The position numbers and the translations under genes were made by a program. A stretch of 20,136 bases of DNA from Polyangiaceae bacterium (GTDB lineage: Bacteria > Myxococcota > Polyangia > Polyangiales > Polyangiaceae), in NCBI GenBank assembly GCA_025936205.1, contig JAICTU010000114.1, positions 1-20,136 of the forward strand, read 5' to 3'. This document shows positions 12,491 to 19,601 of this stretch, piece after piece; the first letter of the stretch is position 1; each line of letters starts with the position of its first letter. The notes beneath the pieces were generated by a model. That model saw only the letters and a list, made by a program, of their open reading frames with translations. It did no database searches and was not told the origin of the DNA.

Positions 12491-14265
12491 GGCGCTACCA
12501 CGGGCTCGTCCTTCGGCCCGAGCAGGCGGAATTCGACGCGCCGATTGCGTGCGCGCCCGTCCGGCGTGTCGTTCGAGGCGATCGGTTGGGAAGATCCGAA
12601 GCCACGCGAGCTGAGCCGCCGCGCCGAGACACCGTGCGCGACCAGCCACTTGACCACGGCCGCCGCGCGCGCACGGCTCAGCTCGAGGTTGGCACGCGCG
12701 GAGCCGCTCTTGTCCGTGTGACCCTCGACCACCACGTGATCGATCTCGCTGTGTTGCAACAAGAGATCGGCGATGGTGTCGAGCAGCGCGTCGCTCTCCT
12801 TGGAGAGCTTGGCGCCGTTGGCCATGAAACGCACCGGCTCGTTGAGCTGAATCGCACCCTGCTGCAGCTGCGCCCGCGGACAGCCCCGTAGCTTCGAGTC
12901 CGCGTAGTCGACTCCGGCGAGCGTCGGGCAAGAGTCGATCGCGTCGACGAAGCCGTCGCGATCGGCATCCGGCGGACAGCCAGTTTGCGAGGGATCCGCC
13001 TGCAGGATGCCGGACACCTTGGGGCAGGCGTCGAGGCTGTCGCTGATGCCATCGCTGTCGCTGTCGGGCGGCGGGGGGCAGCCATTCTGGCGCGGATCGC
13101 TGCCGGCAACCCCCGGCTCTCGCGGACACGAGTCGACCTCGTCCGCCACGCCGTCAGCATCCGCGTCGGCGGGATCCGGGCAGCCGTTGCGCGCGGACTC
13201 CAGCGGACGCGCGGGGCCCGCTGCGGCGGGGCAGGCGTCGGCCTCGTCGACCACGCCGTCCCCGTCCAGATCTCGGGAAGGAGGTGGGATCGGCAGCTGC
13301 TCCTCGACGCTGGTCGCGATCGGAGGCTGCCAGTCGAGCGCGAGCAAGCAACGCATCTTGGGCGCTCCGAGCCCGGAAGTGAGCCCGGCGCCGATGGCCG
13401 GGCTCAGGCGCACGCCCTGCCCGAGCAAGAACTTGGCCCCGAACGCGAGCTCGACCGGCGTCGTGGCGCGTTTGAAGAAACCATCGCCCGAGTCACTCAC
13501 CACGGTCGACCCGCTGAGCTCCGGGCCGAGGTGGATGACGCCGTCGAGCAAGCGCAGCCCCGCAGCTGCCCCGAAGGTCAGATCCGTGCCAAACGGCACA
13601 CCCACGAAATCATCGCGCTCCAGATGGGCGAGCACCCCGGCTTCCACCGCATACGCGAACAGACCCGCCTGGCCTGCCGCCATCAAGCGGCCGCCGAGGC
13701 GCGGTAAGCCGTCGCTGGCGAAGTATTTTTCCTGCCCGGTGGCGGCGAACACCCGCGCGCCGAGCGCCAGCGTGAAGGGCGAGCCGTACTCGCCCACCAG
13801 GCGCACGTCGAGCCCGAAGCGGGCGTCACCGATACCGGTGCCGTCGGCGCTGGAGACCTCGACATCGGGCACGCCCTGCACGTCCGATAGCGTGCCGCTA
13901 CCGCCCAGCGAGTAGAGCAGAAACGGCAGGCTCGCGGACAGGCGCACCCGCTCGGCGAGCGTCACGCTCGCGCTCAGGTGGTAGTAAAATTGGTAGCGGA
14001 CGATCGGGCTGATCTCGTCTCCGGCGGCGTTCCGCAGCACCAGCGGCCGATAGGCGAAGTCGCCCACCAGGCTGACGCCGGGCCTTGCCTTGCCACGCAG
14101 ATCCAGGGATTCGCTCTGGAACCAGTCGCTGCCGGGTTGCGCCGGCTGGTAGCGATTGAGCGCGAAGCCCGTGGTGGTCGGCGCGGCAGCAGCGGGGCCA
14201 GCTCCGAGCAGCTGGGTCGCCAGCAACGCGCACAGCGCGCACAGCCCGGCGAGTCGGCGATTCAT
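12481..14265 (-). CDS. OmpA-family outer membrane protein with thrombospondin type-3 repeats
   Basis: The 594-residue protein starts with a Sec signal peptide, MNRRLAGLCALCALLATQLL and an Ala-rich cleavage region near residue 28. A region of alternating hydrophobic and polar strands follows to about residue 325, probably a beta-barrel. About four calcium-binding TSP3-type repeats lie at about 330-455 (DLDGDGVVDEADACP, DADADGVADEVDSCP, DSDSDGISDSLDACP, DADRDGFVDAIDSCP), spaced by Cys-containing linkers. The C-terminal OmpA domain (about 465-585) includes VVVEGHTDKSGS, ANLELSRARA and NRRVEFRLL, which bind peptidoglycan diaminopimelate. It would tie outer membrane to cell wall. The frame extends upstream to 14358, but ATG 14265 restores the signal peptide. 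A TATAGT lies only 7 nt before the start. Confidence 0.9.
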   Translation of the reverse strand: MNRRLAGLCALCALLATQLLGAGPAAAAPTTTGFALNRYQPAQPGSDWFQSESLDLRGKARPGVSLVGDFAYRPLVLRNAAGDEISPIVRYQFYYHLSASVTLAERVRLSASLPFLLYSLGGSGTLSDVQGVPDVEVSSADGTGIGDARFGLDVRLVGEYGSPFTLALGARVFAATGQEKYFASDGLPRLGGRLMAAGQAGLFAYAVEAGVLAHLERDDFVGVPFGTDLTFGAAAGLRLLDGVIHLGPELSGSTVVSDSGDGFFKRATTPVELAFGAKFLLGQGVRLSPAIGAGLTSGLGAPKMRCLLALDWQPPIATSVEEQLPIPPPSRDLDGDGVVDEADACPAAAGPARPLESARNGCPDPADADADGVADEVDSCPREPGVAGSDPRQNGCPPPPDSDSDGISDSLDACPKVSGILQADPSQTGCPPDADRDGFVDAIDSCPTLAGVDYADSKLRGCPRAQLQQGAIQLNEPVRFMANGAKLSKESDALLDTIADLLLQHSEIDHVVVEGHTDKSGSARANLELSRARAAAVVKWLVAHGVSARRLSSRGFGSSQPIASNDTPDGRARNRRVEFRLLGPKDEPVVAPER

Positions 14266-14354
14266 GGCAGCAACTATACGCCTCCCGGCGCCACTGGCCC
14301 ACCAAGTGTCCTGTGTTGCAGCCCGGGGCCGAACGGGGGGCACATCCTGGTGCG

Positions 14355-15149
14355 TCAATCCTCGAACAGCTCGAGCTCTCTCAAAGACTCCGCACCGGAG
14401 CGGGCCACGACCACGTGGTCCAGCAGGTAAAGCCCGACGAGCTGACAGGCTTCGACCAGCGTGCGCGTGAGCTCGACGTCCGCCAGGCTGGGCGTGGGGT
14501 CGCCGCTGGGGTGATTGTGCACCAGGACGATGCCGCTGGCCGCGTCCTCCAGTGCGGGGCGCAGCACGTCGGCGGGGCGCAACGCACAGCCGTGCAATCC
14601 GCCGAGCCCGATGCGCCGCGCCGAACGCAGCCCGTTCTTACCATCGAGCGACAGGAGCCAGACCTCCTCGTGGTCGAGGCCGCCGAGGCGAGGCCGCGCC
14701 CAGGCCGCCACGGATTCGAACGACCCCATGACACTGCGGTCGTCGCTGAGCGCGCGCAGCGCGACGCGCCGCCCGAGCTCGATCGCCGCGAGCACGCGCG
14801 TGGCCTTGACCCGACCGATGCCGTGCTGCTCGCTGAGCCGGTACGGCCCCACCCGCTCCAGACGATCGAGCCCGCCCAGGTCCGCGAGCAGCGAGCACGC
14901 GATCGAAGTGGCAGGACGCCCCACCGCCCCCGTGCCGAGCAGCAGCGCCAGCAGCTCCTCATCGGACAGCGTGCCCACGCCGCTGCGCAGCGCTCGCTCG
15001 CGCACCGACGGCCGCTCGGGCTCGACTCCGGCGTTGCGCGCGTGCCCCGGCCGCGACTGCACGCGCTGCGTGCGCGCGAGCAGCGCGGACTGCGCCACGA
15101 ACGGCGGCGGCGACGGGGATGGTTGCGCTCCTCGTTCTCCCACGCTCAT
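14355..15149 (-). CDS. radC: RadC family JAB-domain protein
   Basis: The 264-residue protein has the two RadC domains. A helix-hairpin-helix region (about 90-125, with EQHGIGRVKATRVLAAIELG) would bind DNA. The MPN/JAB metal-binding domain holds LVHNHPSGDPTPSLAD with His211, His213 and Asp224, an intact JAMM-type metal site. Despite the name, a direct DNA repair role of RadC is disputed; it is widespread, and its biochemical function is not settled. An N-terminal Ser/Pro/Arg-rich extension of about 45 residues precedes the family opening RERALRSGVGTLSDEELLAL. ATG 15149 with GGGAG five bases before it was preferred to an ATG at 15173 that lacks a ribosome site. It sits between cinA-type and OmpA genes on the same strand. 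Confidence 0.92.
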   Translation of the reverse strand: MSVGERGAQPSPSPPPFVAQSALLARTQRVQSRPGHARNAGVEPERPSVRERALRSGVGTLSDEELLALLLGTGAVGRPATSIACSLLADLGGLDRLERVGPYRLSEQHGIGRVKATRVLAAIELGRRVALRALSDDRSVMGSFESVAAWARPRLGGLDHEEVWLLSLDGKNGLRSARRIGLGGLHGCALRPADVLRPALEDAASGIVLVHNHPSGDPTPSLADVELTRTLVEACQLVGLYLLDHVVVARSGAESLRELELFED

Positions 15150-15154
15150 GCCAG

Positions 15155-15159
15155 CTCCC
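15155..15159 (-). promoter_or_regulatory. Ribosome binding site deciding the radC start
   Basis: GGGAG in the minus-strand sense ends 5 nt before ATG 15149. The alternative ATG at 15173 has no such site. Confidence 0.6.
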
Positions 15160-15273
15160 ACAGCACGGCGCATGCCAGCCGCGAATGCGCGGCGAGCGCA
15201 GGAGCGTAGAGGCCACCGAGCTGGCGCTCGCCAGCGCGGCGCCGGCGGCGGCCAGGCGACACAGCTCCTGTGA

Positions 15274-16017
15274 TCAGCGGCGGACAGCGCCTGCCGGGAG
15301 CAGCCCGATCAGTTCCTGCACGGCTGCCTCGACCTGGCTCTCGACCACTCCGTCGAAGGTCACCTTGGTCTTGTAGCTGGCGTCGAACCACTTGGGGTAC
15401 GAGCCGATCTCGATGCGCGGATGCAGCGCCACCGCGCGATCCAGGAGCGGCTTGAGGTCCGTCTCTTCCATCTGCGTGAACAGCGCCCGGCTCACGATCG
15501 AGCTCGGCCCCACCAGGTGCTCGCGCACAATCAGCAGCTTCATCCGGAACAGCTCGGGCACGCCGGGCATGACCCAGACGTTGCGCATCACCACTGTCGG
15601 CCAGGCTACCTCGGCGCTGGCACGCAGCTCGGCGCCGATCGGCACGCGCGCCATCAGCAGATGGTCGGCCGTGCACGCGGTGCCGTAGTGCGCCTGCACC
15701 AGGCCGGCGAGGTGCGGATGAATCTCGATGCCGACCCCGAACCCATCCGCCACTCCCTCGAGCGTCACGTCGTCGTGCGTCGGACCGACGCCGCCACTGG
15801 TGAATACGACGTCATGCCCCGCGCTGAGCGCGCGCACGTCGCGCGCGACCGCTGCCCGATCATCTCCGACGATCAGCGCTCGCTCCAGCCGGATGCCGAG
15901 CGCGCGCAGGCTGGTGGCGAGTGGAGCGAGATTGCGATCCTCGACCTTGCCGCTGAGCAACTCGTTGCCGATGAGCAGCGCCGCGGCGGTATGAGTGATG
16001 GCGCGCTCCCCAGGCAT
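15274..16017 (-). CDS. CinA N-terminal / molybdopterin-binding domain protein
   Basis: The 247-residue soluble protein carries the CinA N-terminal (MoCF, MoaB/Mog-like) domain: ALLIGNELLSGKVEDRN (14-29) and VVFTSGGVGPTHDDVT (70-85), the family signature that in the full-length enzymes binds ADP-ribose or nucleotide. A PGVPELFRMKL segment follows, as in CinA. It lacks the C-terminal CinA amidohydrolase (PncC-like, nicotinamide-nucleotide deamidase) domain, so it is the short form. Short CinA-like proteins have been annotated as competence/damage-inducible protein A or ADP-ribose pyrophosphatase. Its gene starts 29 nt after the xseB stop and is probably in the same operon. A GAGG lies 11 nt before the ATG. 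Confidence 0.85.
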   Translation of the reverse strand: MPGERAITHTAAALLIGNELLSGKVEDRNLAPLATSLRALGIRLERALIVGDDRAAVARDVRALSAGHDVVFTSGGVGPTHDDVTLEGVADGFGVGIEIHPHLAGLVQAHYGTACTADHLLMARVPIGAELRASAEVAWPTVVMRNVWVMPGVPELFRMKLLIVREHLVGPSSIVSRALFTQMEETDLKPLLDRAVALHPRIEIGSYPKWFDASYKTKVTFDGVVESQVEAAVQELIGLLPAGAVRR

Positions 16018-16046
16018 GCTTGCTTCGACCTCGCCCCGCTCTGCCT

Positions 16047-16376
16047 TCAGTCGGGCTCGATCTCCCTGACGACTGGCTTGCCTTGCACGTCGACGCCGAG
16101 CAACTCTTCGATCCGGCGCTCCGCGCGATCCAGGATGTCCTGAGAGTTCTTGGCCAGGGCCATCCCCTCCTCGAACAGCGCGATCGACTCCTCGAGCGGC
16201 TGATCGCCATCCTCGAGACGATCGACGATCTCTCCCAGCCGCTGGATGGCGCGCTCGAAGCTGAGCGGAGTGAGCGCCGACGGGCGCGACGAGTCCGAGG
16301 CGGAGTCGCTCGGGCTGGCGGCTGTCCCCGTCTGGCCGTCGAACAGCGGCTTCGCTGCGGACGCGGCTGGTTCCAT
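16047..16376 (-). CDS. xseB: Exodeoxyribonuclease VII small subunit XseB
   Basis: The 109-residue protein ends in the XseB two-helix domain (about residues 38-93): LSFERAIQRLGEIVDRLEDG, QPLEESIALFEEGMALAK, CxxIL-like DILDRAERRIEELL. Several copies of this subunit bind the XseA catalytic subunit in exonuclease VII, which degrades single-stranded DNA. It is longer than the usual ~80 residues because of a Ser/Ala-rich N-terminal extension. The frame opens 27 bases earlier with TTG, but ATG 16376 is preferred: it follows GAGAAAG and lies downstream of the promoter candidate at 16405-16432. No xseA is in the window; it may be elsewhere. Confidence 0.85.
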   Translation of the reverse strand: MEPAASAAKPLFDGQTGTAASPSDSASDSSRPSALTPLSFERAIQRLGEIVDRLEDGDQPLEESIALFEEGMALAKNSQDILDRAERRIEELLGVDVQGKPVVREIEPD

Positions 16377-16404
16377 CTTTCTCGACGCCACTCGACTGCC
16401 CAAA

Positions 16405-16432
16405 ACCCTAGAATGAAGGGAGCGCCTTGCAA
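16405..16432 (-). promoter_or_regulatory. Candidate promoter for xseB-cinA
   Basis: In the minus-strand sense TTGCAA (16427-16432), a 16-nt spacer, and TAGGGT (16405-16410) lie in the gap between the HEAT-repeat gene and xseB. The -10 matches consensus at only 3 of 6 positions. Confidence 0.35.
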
Positions 16433-16452
16433 AGGGCTAAGTCTCGCGGAGC

Positions 16453-18582
16453 TCAGCGCCAGCGCAGCGCGAGCGGACGAAAGTTCACACCGGCCACCAC
16501 CAAAAGCCCTGCCGCGTCGGCAAAAACGGGCACGGCCTGGCCCGGCAGCAGATGCAGCAGCCCGGCCTCCTCGGCCCCGCTCGGTGGCCCATCGTCTCCG
16601 GACGCGCCCCGCCCCCCGAGGCGCTCTGCCGCAGCCTGAGGCGCCTGTGGTTCGGCCGGCGCTGCGCGCACCTCTGCCCACAAGAATTCGTTCCCTGACG
16701 GCGGGTCGGCGAGATGGACGCCGCCGAGCGCGAGGCGGGCTGCCGAACGCACCGGAGCGCTCGGATCCAGACGCGCCGCGAGCTCCAGGATCCGGTGCGC
16801 CGTCGCTCCGGGTTGTGCGCTCAGCGCACGCACGATCGCCTGGCGCACCGTCTCGTCGGTTTCAAACTCGAAACCCCGGGCCAGGCTGCCGATGCTCGTC
16901 CTGCGCGTGCTCTCGCCCAGGCCTCGCGCCGCATGCGCGCGCAGGATCGGATCCGGATCGGACAGATACGCTTCGGCGAACGCGACGAAGCGCGGCTCGT
17001 CGCGCGCCGCGAGCGCGCGCAGGGCCAGCGGCGCGGCCACCCCTCCCTCGAGCACCAGCTCCTGGAGCAAGCTGGAGCTGACGCCGCGGCGCCCGCTGGG
17101 GCGCAGCAGCGCGAACGCGAACGCCGTGCGCAGGCGCCCGCGCGGCGCCGCTTCCAGCCGCTGCGCTGCGGCTTCGTACAGCGAGTCGTCAAACCACAGC
17201 GCATTGTCTGCCGCCGCCTCGACCCGCGCGGGCTCCCCGGAGCCCAGCTCGGCCAGCGCGGCGCGCGCGTCGAGCAGCGAGGCAGCCCAGGCAGCGGCCG
17301 CGCGCGAGCCCTCGTCCTTCGACGCCGCGAGCTCGGCGAGGCGCGCCGGCAAGGCCTCGAAGCGCTCGCGCCAGAGCGCGCTGCGCAAGGCGGCAGCGCG
17401 GCACGTGAGCGGGAGCGCGACGCGCGCGTCCAGAGCGCGCGCGAGCGCCGCGTGAGCTTCGCCGCCCGGCAGCCGCGACAAGGCGTGCGCGGCGACGAAC
17501 GCGCTCCCCGGGCGACCGAGCGCCAGCTCGAGCTCAGCGATGGCCGGCGCGCCGCCGATGCGGCCGAGCAACGTCCAGGATTGCTGCGCGAGGCTCGGGT
17601 CGGCGCGCTCGCGCTTCGCCAGCGGCAGCAGCTCGCGGCTCGGAAAATCGAGCGCGCGACGCAGGCGCTCACTCGGCTCCGCTTCGCTCGCCAGCTCCCG
17701 GCTGGAGAGCAGCGCCGCCTCGGGCTGCTGCGTGAGCATCAGAATCTGGACCGCCGCCTGCTCCAGCACCGGAATTCCCACCGAAAGCCACTGACGCGCG
17801 AGCGGCACGGTCTCGAGCTCGCCGAGCCGCGTGAGGGACACCGCGGCGGCCGCGCGCACCTCGGCACGCTCGCCGCGAACCCAGTCGCGCAGCGTGTGGA
17901 AGGCTCGCTGGTCGCCGAGATCGCCCAGCCAGCGCGCGAGCTCGACGCTGGGCTCTCCGGGCACGGAGAGCAAGCCCTGCAGATCCGCCGGCGGATACTG
18001 GAGCAGGGCGTCGGCCGCCAGCGCGGCGGAAGCGCCGCCCGCGCGCAAGCTCGCTCCCAAGGTGCGCAGGGCCGAGTCCGAGCCACTGGCGGCCAGCGCC
18101 AGCGCGGCGCTGCCGCGGCCGAGCTCGAACAGAGCCGCATCTTCGGGTCCGGCGGGGGCGCCGGGGCGCTGATTCATCAGCGCGCTGAGCAGCACGCGGG
18201 TCTCATCGTCCGCCGCATGGGGCGCGAGCACGCGTGCCAGCGTGAGACACTCGCGAGCGCCGAGCTGGGCGCGATGCTCGAGCGCAAAGCTCACCAGCCG
18301 GTGCAGCGCGCTGCGCGTGCCGAGCCCCGCCAGGCGCTGGATCGCGGCGAGCCGGTCGGTGGCCTGCGGAGCGGACAGAGCGTTCGTCAGCCGCTCGATG
18401 CCAAAACGGCTGCTGAGCGATGCCGGCTCCACCGAGCCGGCATCCGTGTCACCAGCGTCGGCGCGAGCGCTCCGGGCCGCTGCTGGTGGGGCAGCCTGCG
18501 CGAGAGCCGGTGAAACCGACGGGGAGAGCGCGGCGAGCCCGACAGACAAAAGGCGCCGGAAGGCGAACCGAGGCCGGGGCAT
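16453..18582 (-). CDS. Secreted HEAT-repeat protein
   Basis: The 709-residue protein starts with an N-terminal signal-like segment (MPRPRFAFRRLLSVGLAALS followed by an Ala/Pro run), so export to the periplasm is likely. From about residue 70 to 650 it is a long alpha-helical solenoid rich in Ala, Leu and Arg. Repeating helix pairs contain HEAT signatures such as WVRGERAEVRAAAAVSLTRL, YLSDPDPILRAHAARGLGES and ARLDPSAPVRSAARLALGGV, the last two with the conserved Asp-Pro-x-x-x-[RV] turn and an alanine-packed second helix. The final 40 residues (HLLPGQAVPVFADAAGLLVV and following) look like a small beta domain. The function is unknown; protein-protein scaffolding is inferred. It diverges from hisG and precedes xseB by 76 nt. 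Confidence 0.8.
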   Translation of the reverse strand: MPRPRFAFRRLLSVGLAALSPSVSPALAQAAPPAAARSARADAGDTDAGSVEPASLSSRFGIERLTNALSAPQATDRLAAIQRLAGLGTRSALHRLVSFALEHRAQLGARECLTLARVLAPHAADDETRVLLSALMNQRPGAPAGPEDAALFELGRGSAALALAASGSDSALRTLGASLRAGGASAALAADALLQYPPADLQGLLSVPGEPSVELARWLGDLGDQRAFHTLRDWVRGERAEVRAAAAVSLTRLGELETVPLARQWLSVGIPVLEQAAVQILMLTQQPEAALLSSRELASEAEPSERLRRALDFPSRELLPLAKRERADPSLAQQSWTLLGRIGGAPAIAELELALGRPGSAFVAAHALSRLPGGEAHAALARALDARVALPLTCRAAALRSALWRERFEALPARLAELAASKDEGSRAAAAWAASLLDARAALAELGSGEPARVEAAADNALWFDDSLYEAAAQRLEAAPRGRLRTAFAFALLRPSGRRGVSSSLLQELVLEGGVAAPLALRALAARDEPRFVAFAEAYLSDPDPILRAHAARGLGESTRRTSIGSLARGFEFETDETVRQAIVRALSAQPGATAHRILELAARLDPSAPVRSAARLALGGVHLADPPSGNEFLWAEVRAAPAEPQAPQAAAERLGGRGASGDDGPPSGAEEAGLLHLLPGQAVPVFADAAGLLVVAGVNFRPLALRWR

Positions 18583-18607
18583 GTCTTACTTTTGCACGGT
18601 TCGGGCA

Positions 18608-18613
18608 TAAAAT
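18608..18613 (+). promoter_or_regulatory. Candidate -10 element for hisG
   Basis: TAAAAT matches the -10 consensus at 5 of 6 positions in the 94-bp divergent region, but the best -35 at correct spacing (CTTACT) is poor. A TTGCAC upstream is too close (10 nt). Confidence 0.3.
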
Positions 18614-18676
18614 GCTCCTGGGCCGGCGTCCGCGGCTTGCCACATGCCTCGGCTCGGCGTACCGCGTGCGGGCCCC

Positions 18677-19360
18677 ATGAGCAATTCTGCCGCTCCCCGT
18701 CCCCTGACCCTGGCCGTGCCCAAGGGGCGCATTTCCAAAGTGCTGGTACCGCTGCTCGCGCAGGCAGGAATCAGCGCCGAAGGCCTGCTGGGGGACGACC
18801 GGCGCCTGGTGCGCGAGAGCGAGGATCGACGGGTGCGCTTTCTGCTGCTCAAGCCGGACGACGTCCCGACCTACGTCGAGTACGGCTGCGCCGACCTGGG
18901 CGTGGTCGGGCGGGACACCTTGCTCGAGCGCAACTACGAGCTGTATCAGCCGGTGGATCTGCGCATCGGGCTGTGCCGGATGGTGGTCGCCGCCCCTGTC
19001 GGCGCGCGCATCCCACCGGTGCCGCGCGTCGCCACCAAGTACCCGCGCATCGCGCAAAAGCACTTCGCGGCGCGCGGCATGCAAACCGAGGTGATCTACG
19101 TCCAGGGTTCTGTCGAGCTGGGGCCGGTGACGGGACTCTCCGACCTGATCGTGGACCTGGTGGAGACCGGCTCGACACTGCGGGAAAACGGGCTCGAGGA
19201 GCGCGAGACCATCTGCACCATCTCGAGCTTGCTGGTCGCCAATCGTGCCCTCTTCAAGCTGCATCACGATCGCATCGCGCCGATCGTGGATGCGCTGCGC
19301 AGGGCCGTCGACCCCTCGCAACAAAAATTAGCGGCACCGGGGGTTGCGACAGCTCCGTAG
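18677..19360 (+). CDS. hisG: ATP phosphoribosyltransferase, short-form HisG
   Basis: The 227-residue enzyme joins ATP and PRPP in the first committed step of histidine synthesis. Motifs include LTLAVPKGRI near the N-terminus, GCADLGVVGRDTLLE, and the PRPP loop GLSDLIVDLVETGSTLRENG (residues 153-172). It stops shortly after the catalytic core and lacks the ~80-residue C-terminal regulatory domain of the long form. Short HisG proteins normally need HisZ, a HisRS-like paralogue, for activity and histidine feedback. hisZ is not in the window. ATG 18677 begins about 8 residues before the domain; an in-frame ATG at 18644 adds 11 residues with no better ribosome site. No other his genes are adjacent. 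Confidence 0.94.
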   Translation: MSNSAAPRPLTLAVPKGRISKVLVPLLAQAGISAEGLLGDDRRLVRESEDRRVRFLLLKPDDVPTYVEYGCADLGVVGRDTLLERNYELYQPVDLRIGLCRMVVAAPVGARIPPVPRVATKYPRIAQKHFAARGMQTEVIYVQGSVELGPVTGLSDLIVDLVETGSTLRENGLEERETICTISSLLVANRALFKLHHDRIAPIVDALRRAVDPSQQKLAAPGVATAP

Positions 19361-19601
19361 CCATAGAGCTGGCCGCAACCCATCCCGGCGCTCGAAGATG
19401 AGGTTAGCTCCCTCCGATCGACCGCGCGTTCCCGTGCGCGCCAAACGCTCAATCACTTCACGCCACGTTGCACCCCAGTCAAAATAGTTTTCAAATGACG
19501 CCCGAGACAGTGCCGGATAAATACGGAGATCTATTCGGGAACAAGTCGCGCCCCCGAACCTGCAGCGAGTCCTTCCTGCACGTGGTAGCTTGAGCCCGGG
19601 C
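19361..19601. other. Intergenic stretch of lower GC between hisG and the regulator
   Basis: The 241-nt gap is less GC-rich than its surroundings, with an A/T run at 19480-19496. It holds a weak promoter candidate but no terminator that I can see after hisG. A minus-strand open frame crosses it (see rejected items). Confidence 0.5.
19468..19496 (+). promoter_or_regulatory. Weak promoter candidate before the STAS-like regulator
   Basis: TTGCAC (19468-19473), a 17-nt spacer, and TCAAAT (19491-19496, 4 of 6) in the locally A/T-rich part. It points to the gene at 19602, about 100 nt downstream. Confidence 0.3.

Noticed and set aside
14273..14278. TATAGT as -10 promoter of the OmpA gene
   Set aside because: It is 7 nt before the ATG and no -35 sits at 16-18 nt, so it would give a leaderless transcript. 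Not enough evidence.
14266..14358. Upstream extension of the OmpA protein to 14358
   Set aside because: It puts 31 residues before a good Sec signal, and overlaps the radC stop; ATG 14265 is preferred.
16714..18513. 599-codon plus-strand open frame opposite the HEAT-repeat gene
   Set aside because: Arg/Ala/Gln-rich product typical of the antisense frame of a GC-rich gene; the minus strand shows regular HEAT repeats.
18591..18613. TTGCAC plus TAAAAT as a hisG promoter pair
   Set aside because: The spacer is only 10 nt; I kept the -10 alone at low confidence.
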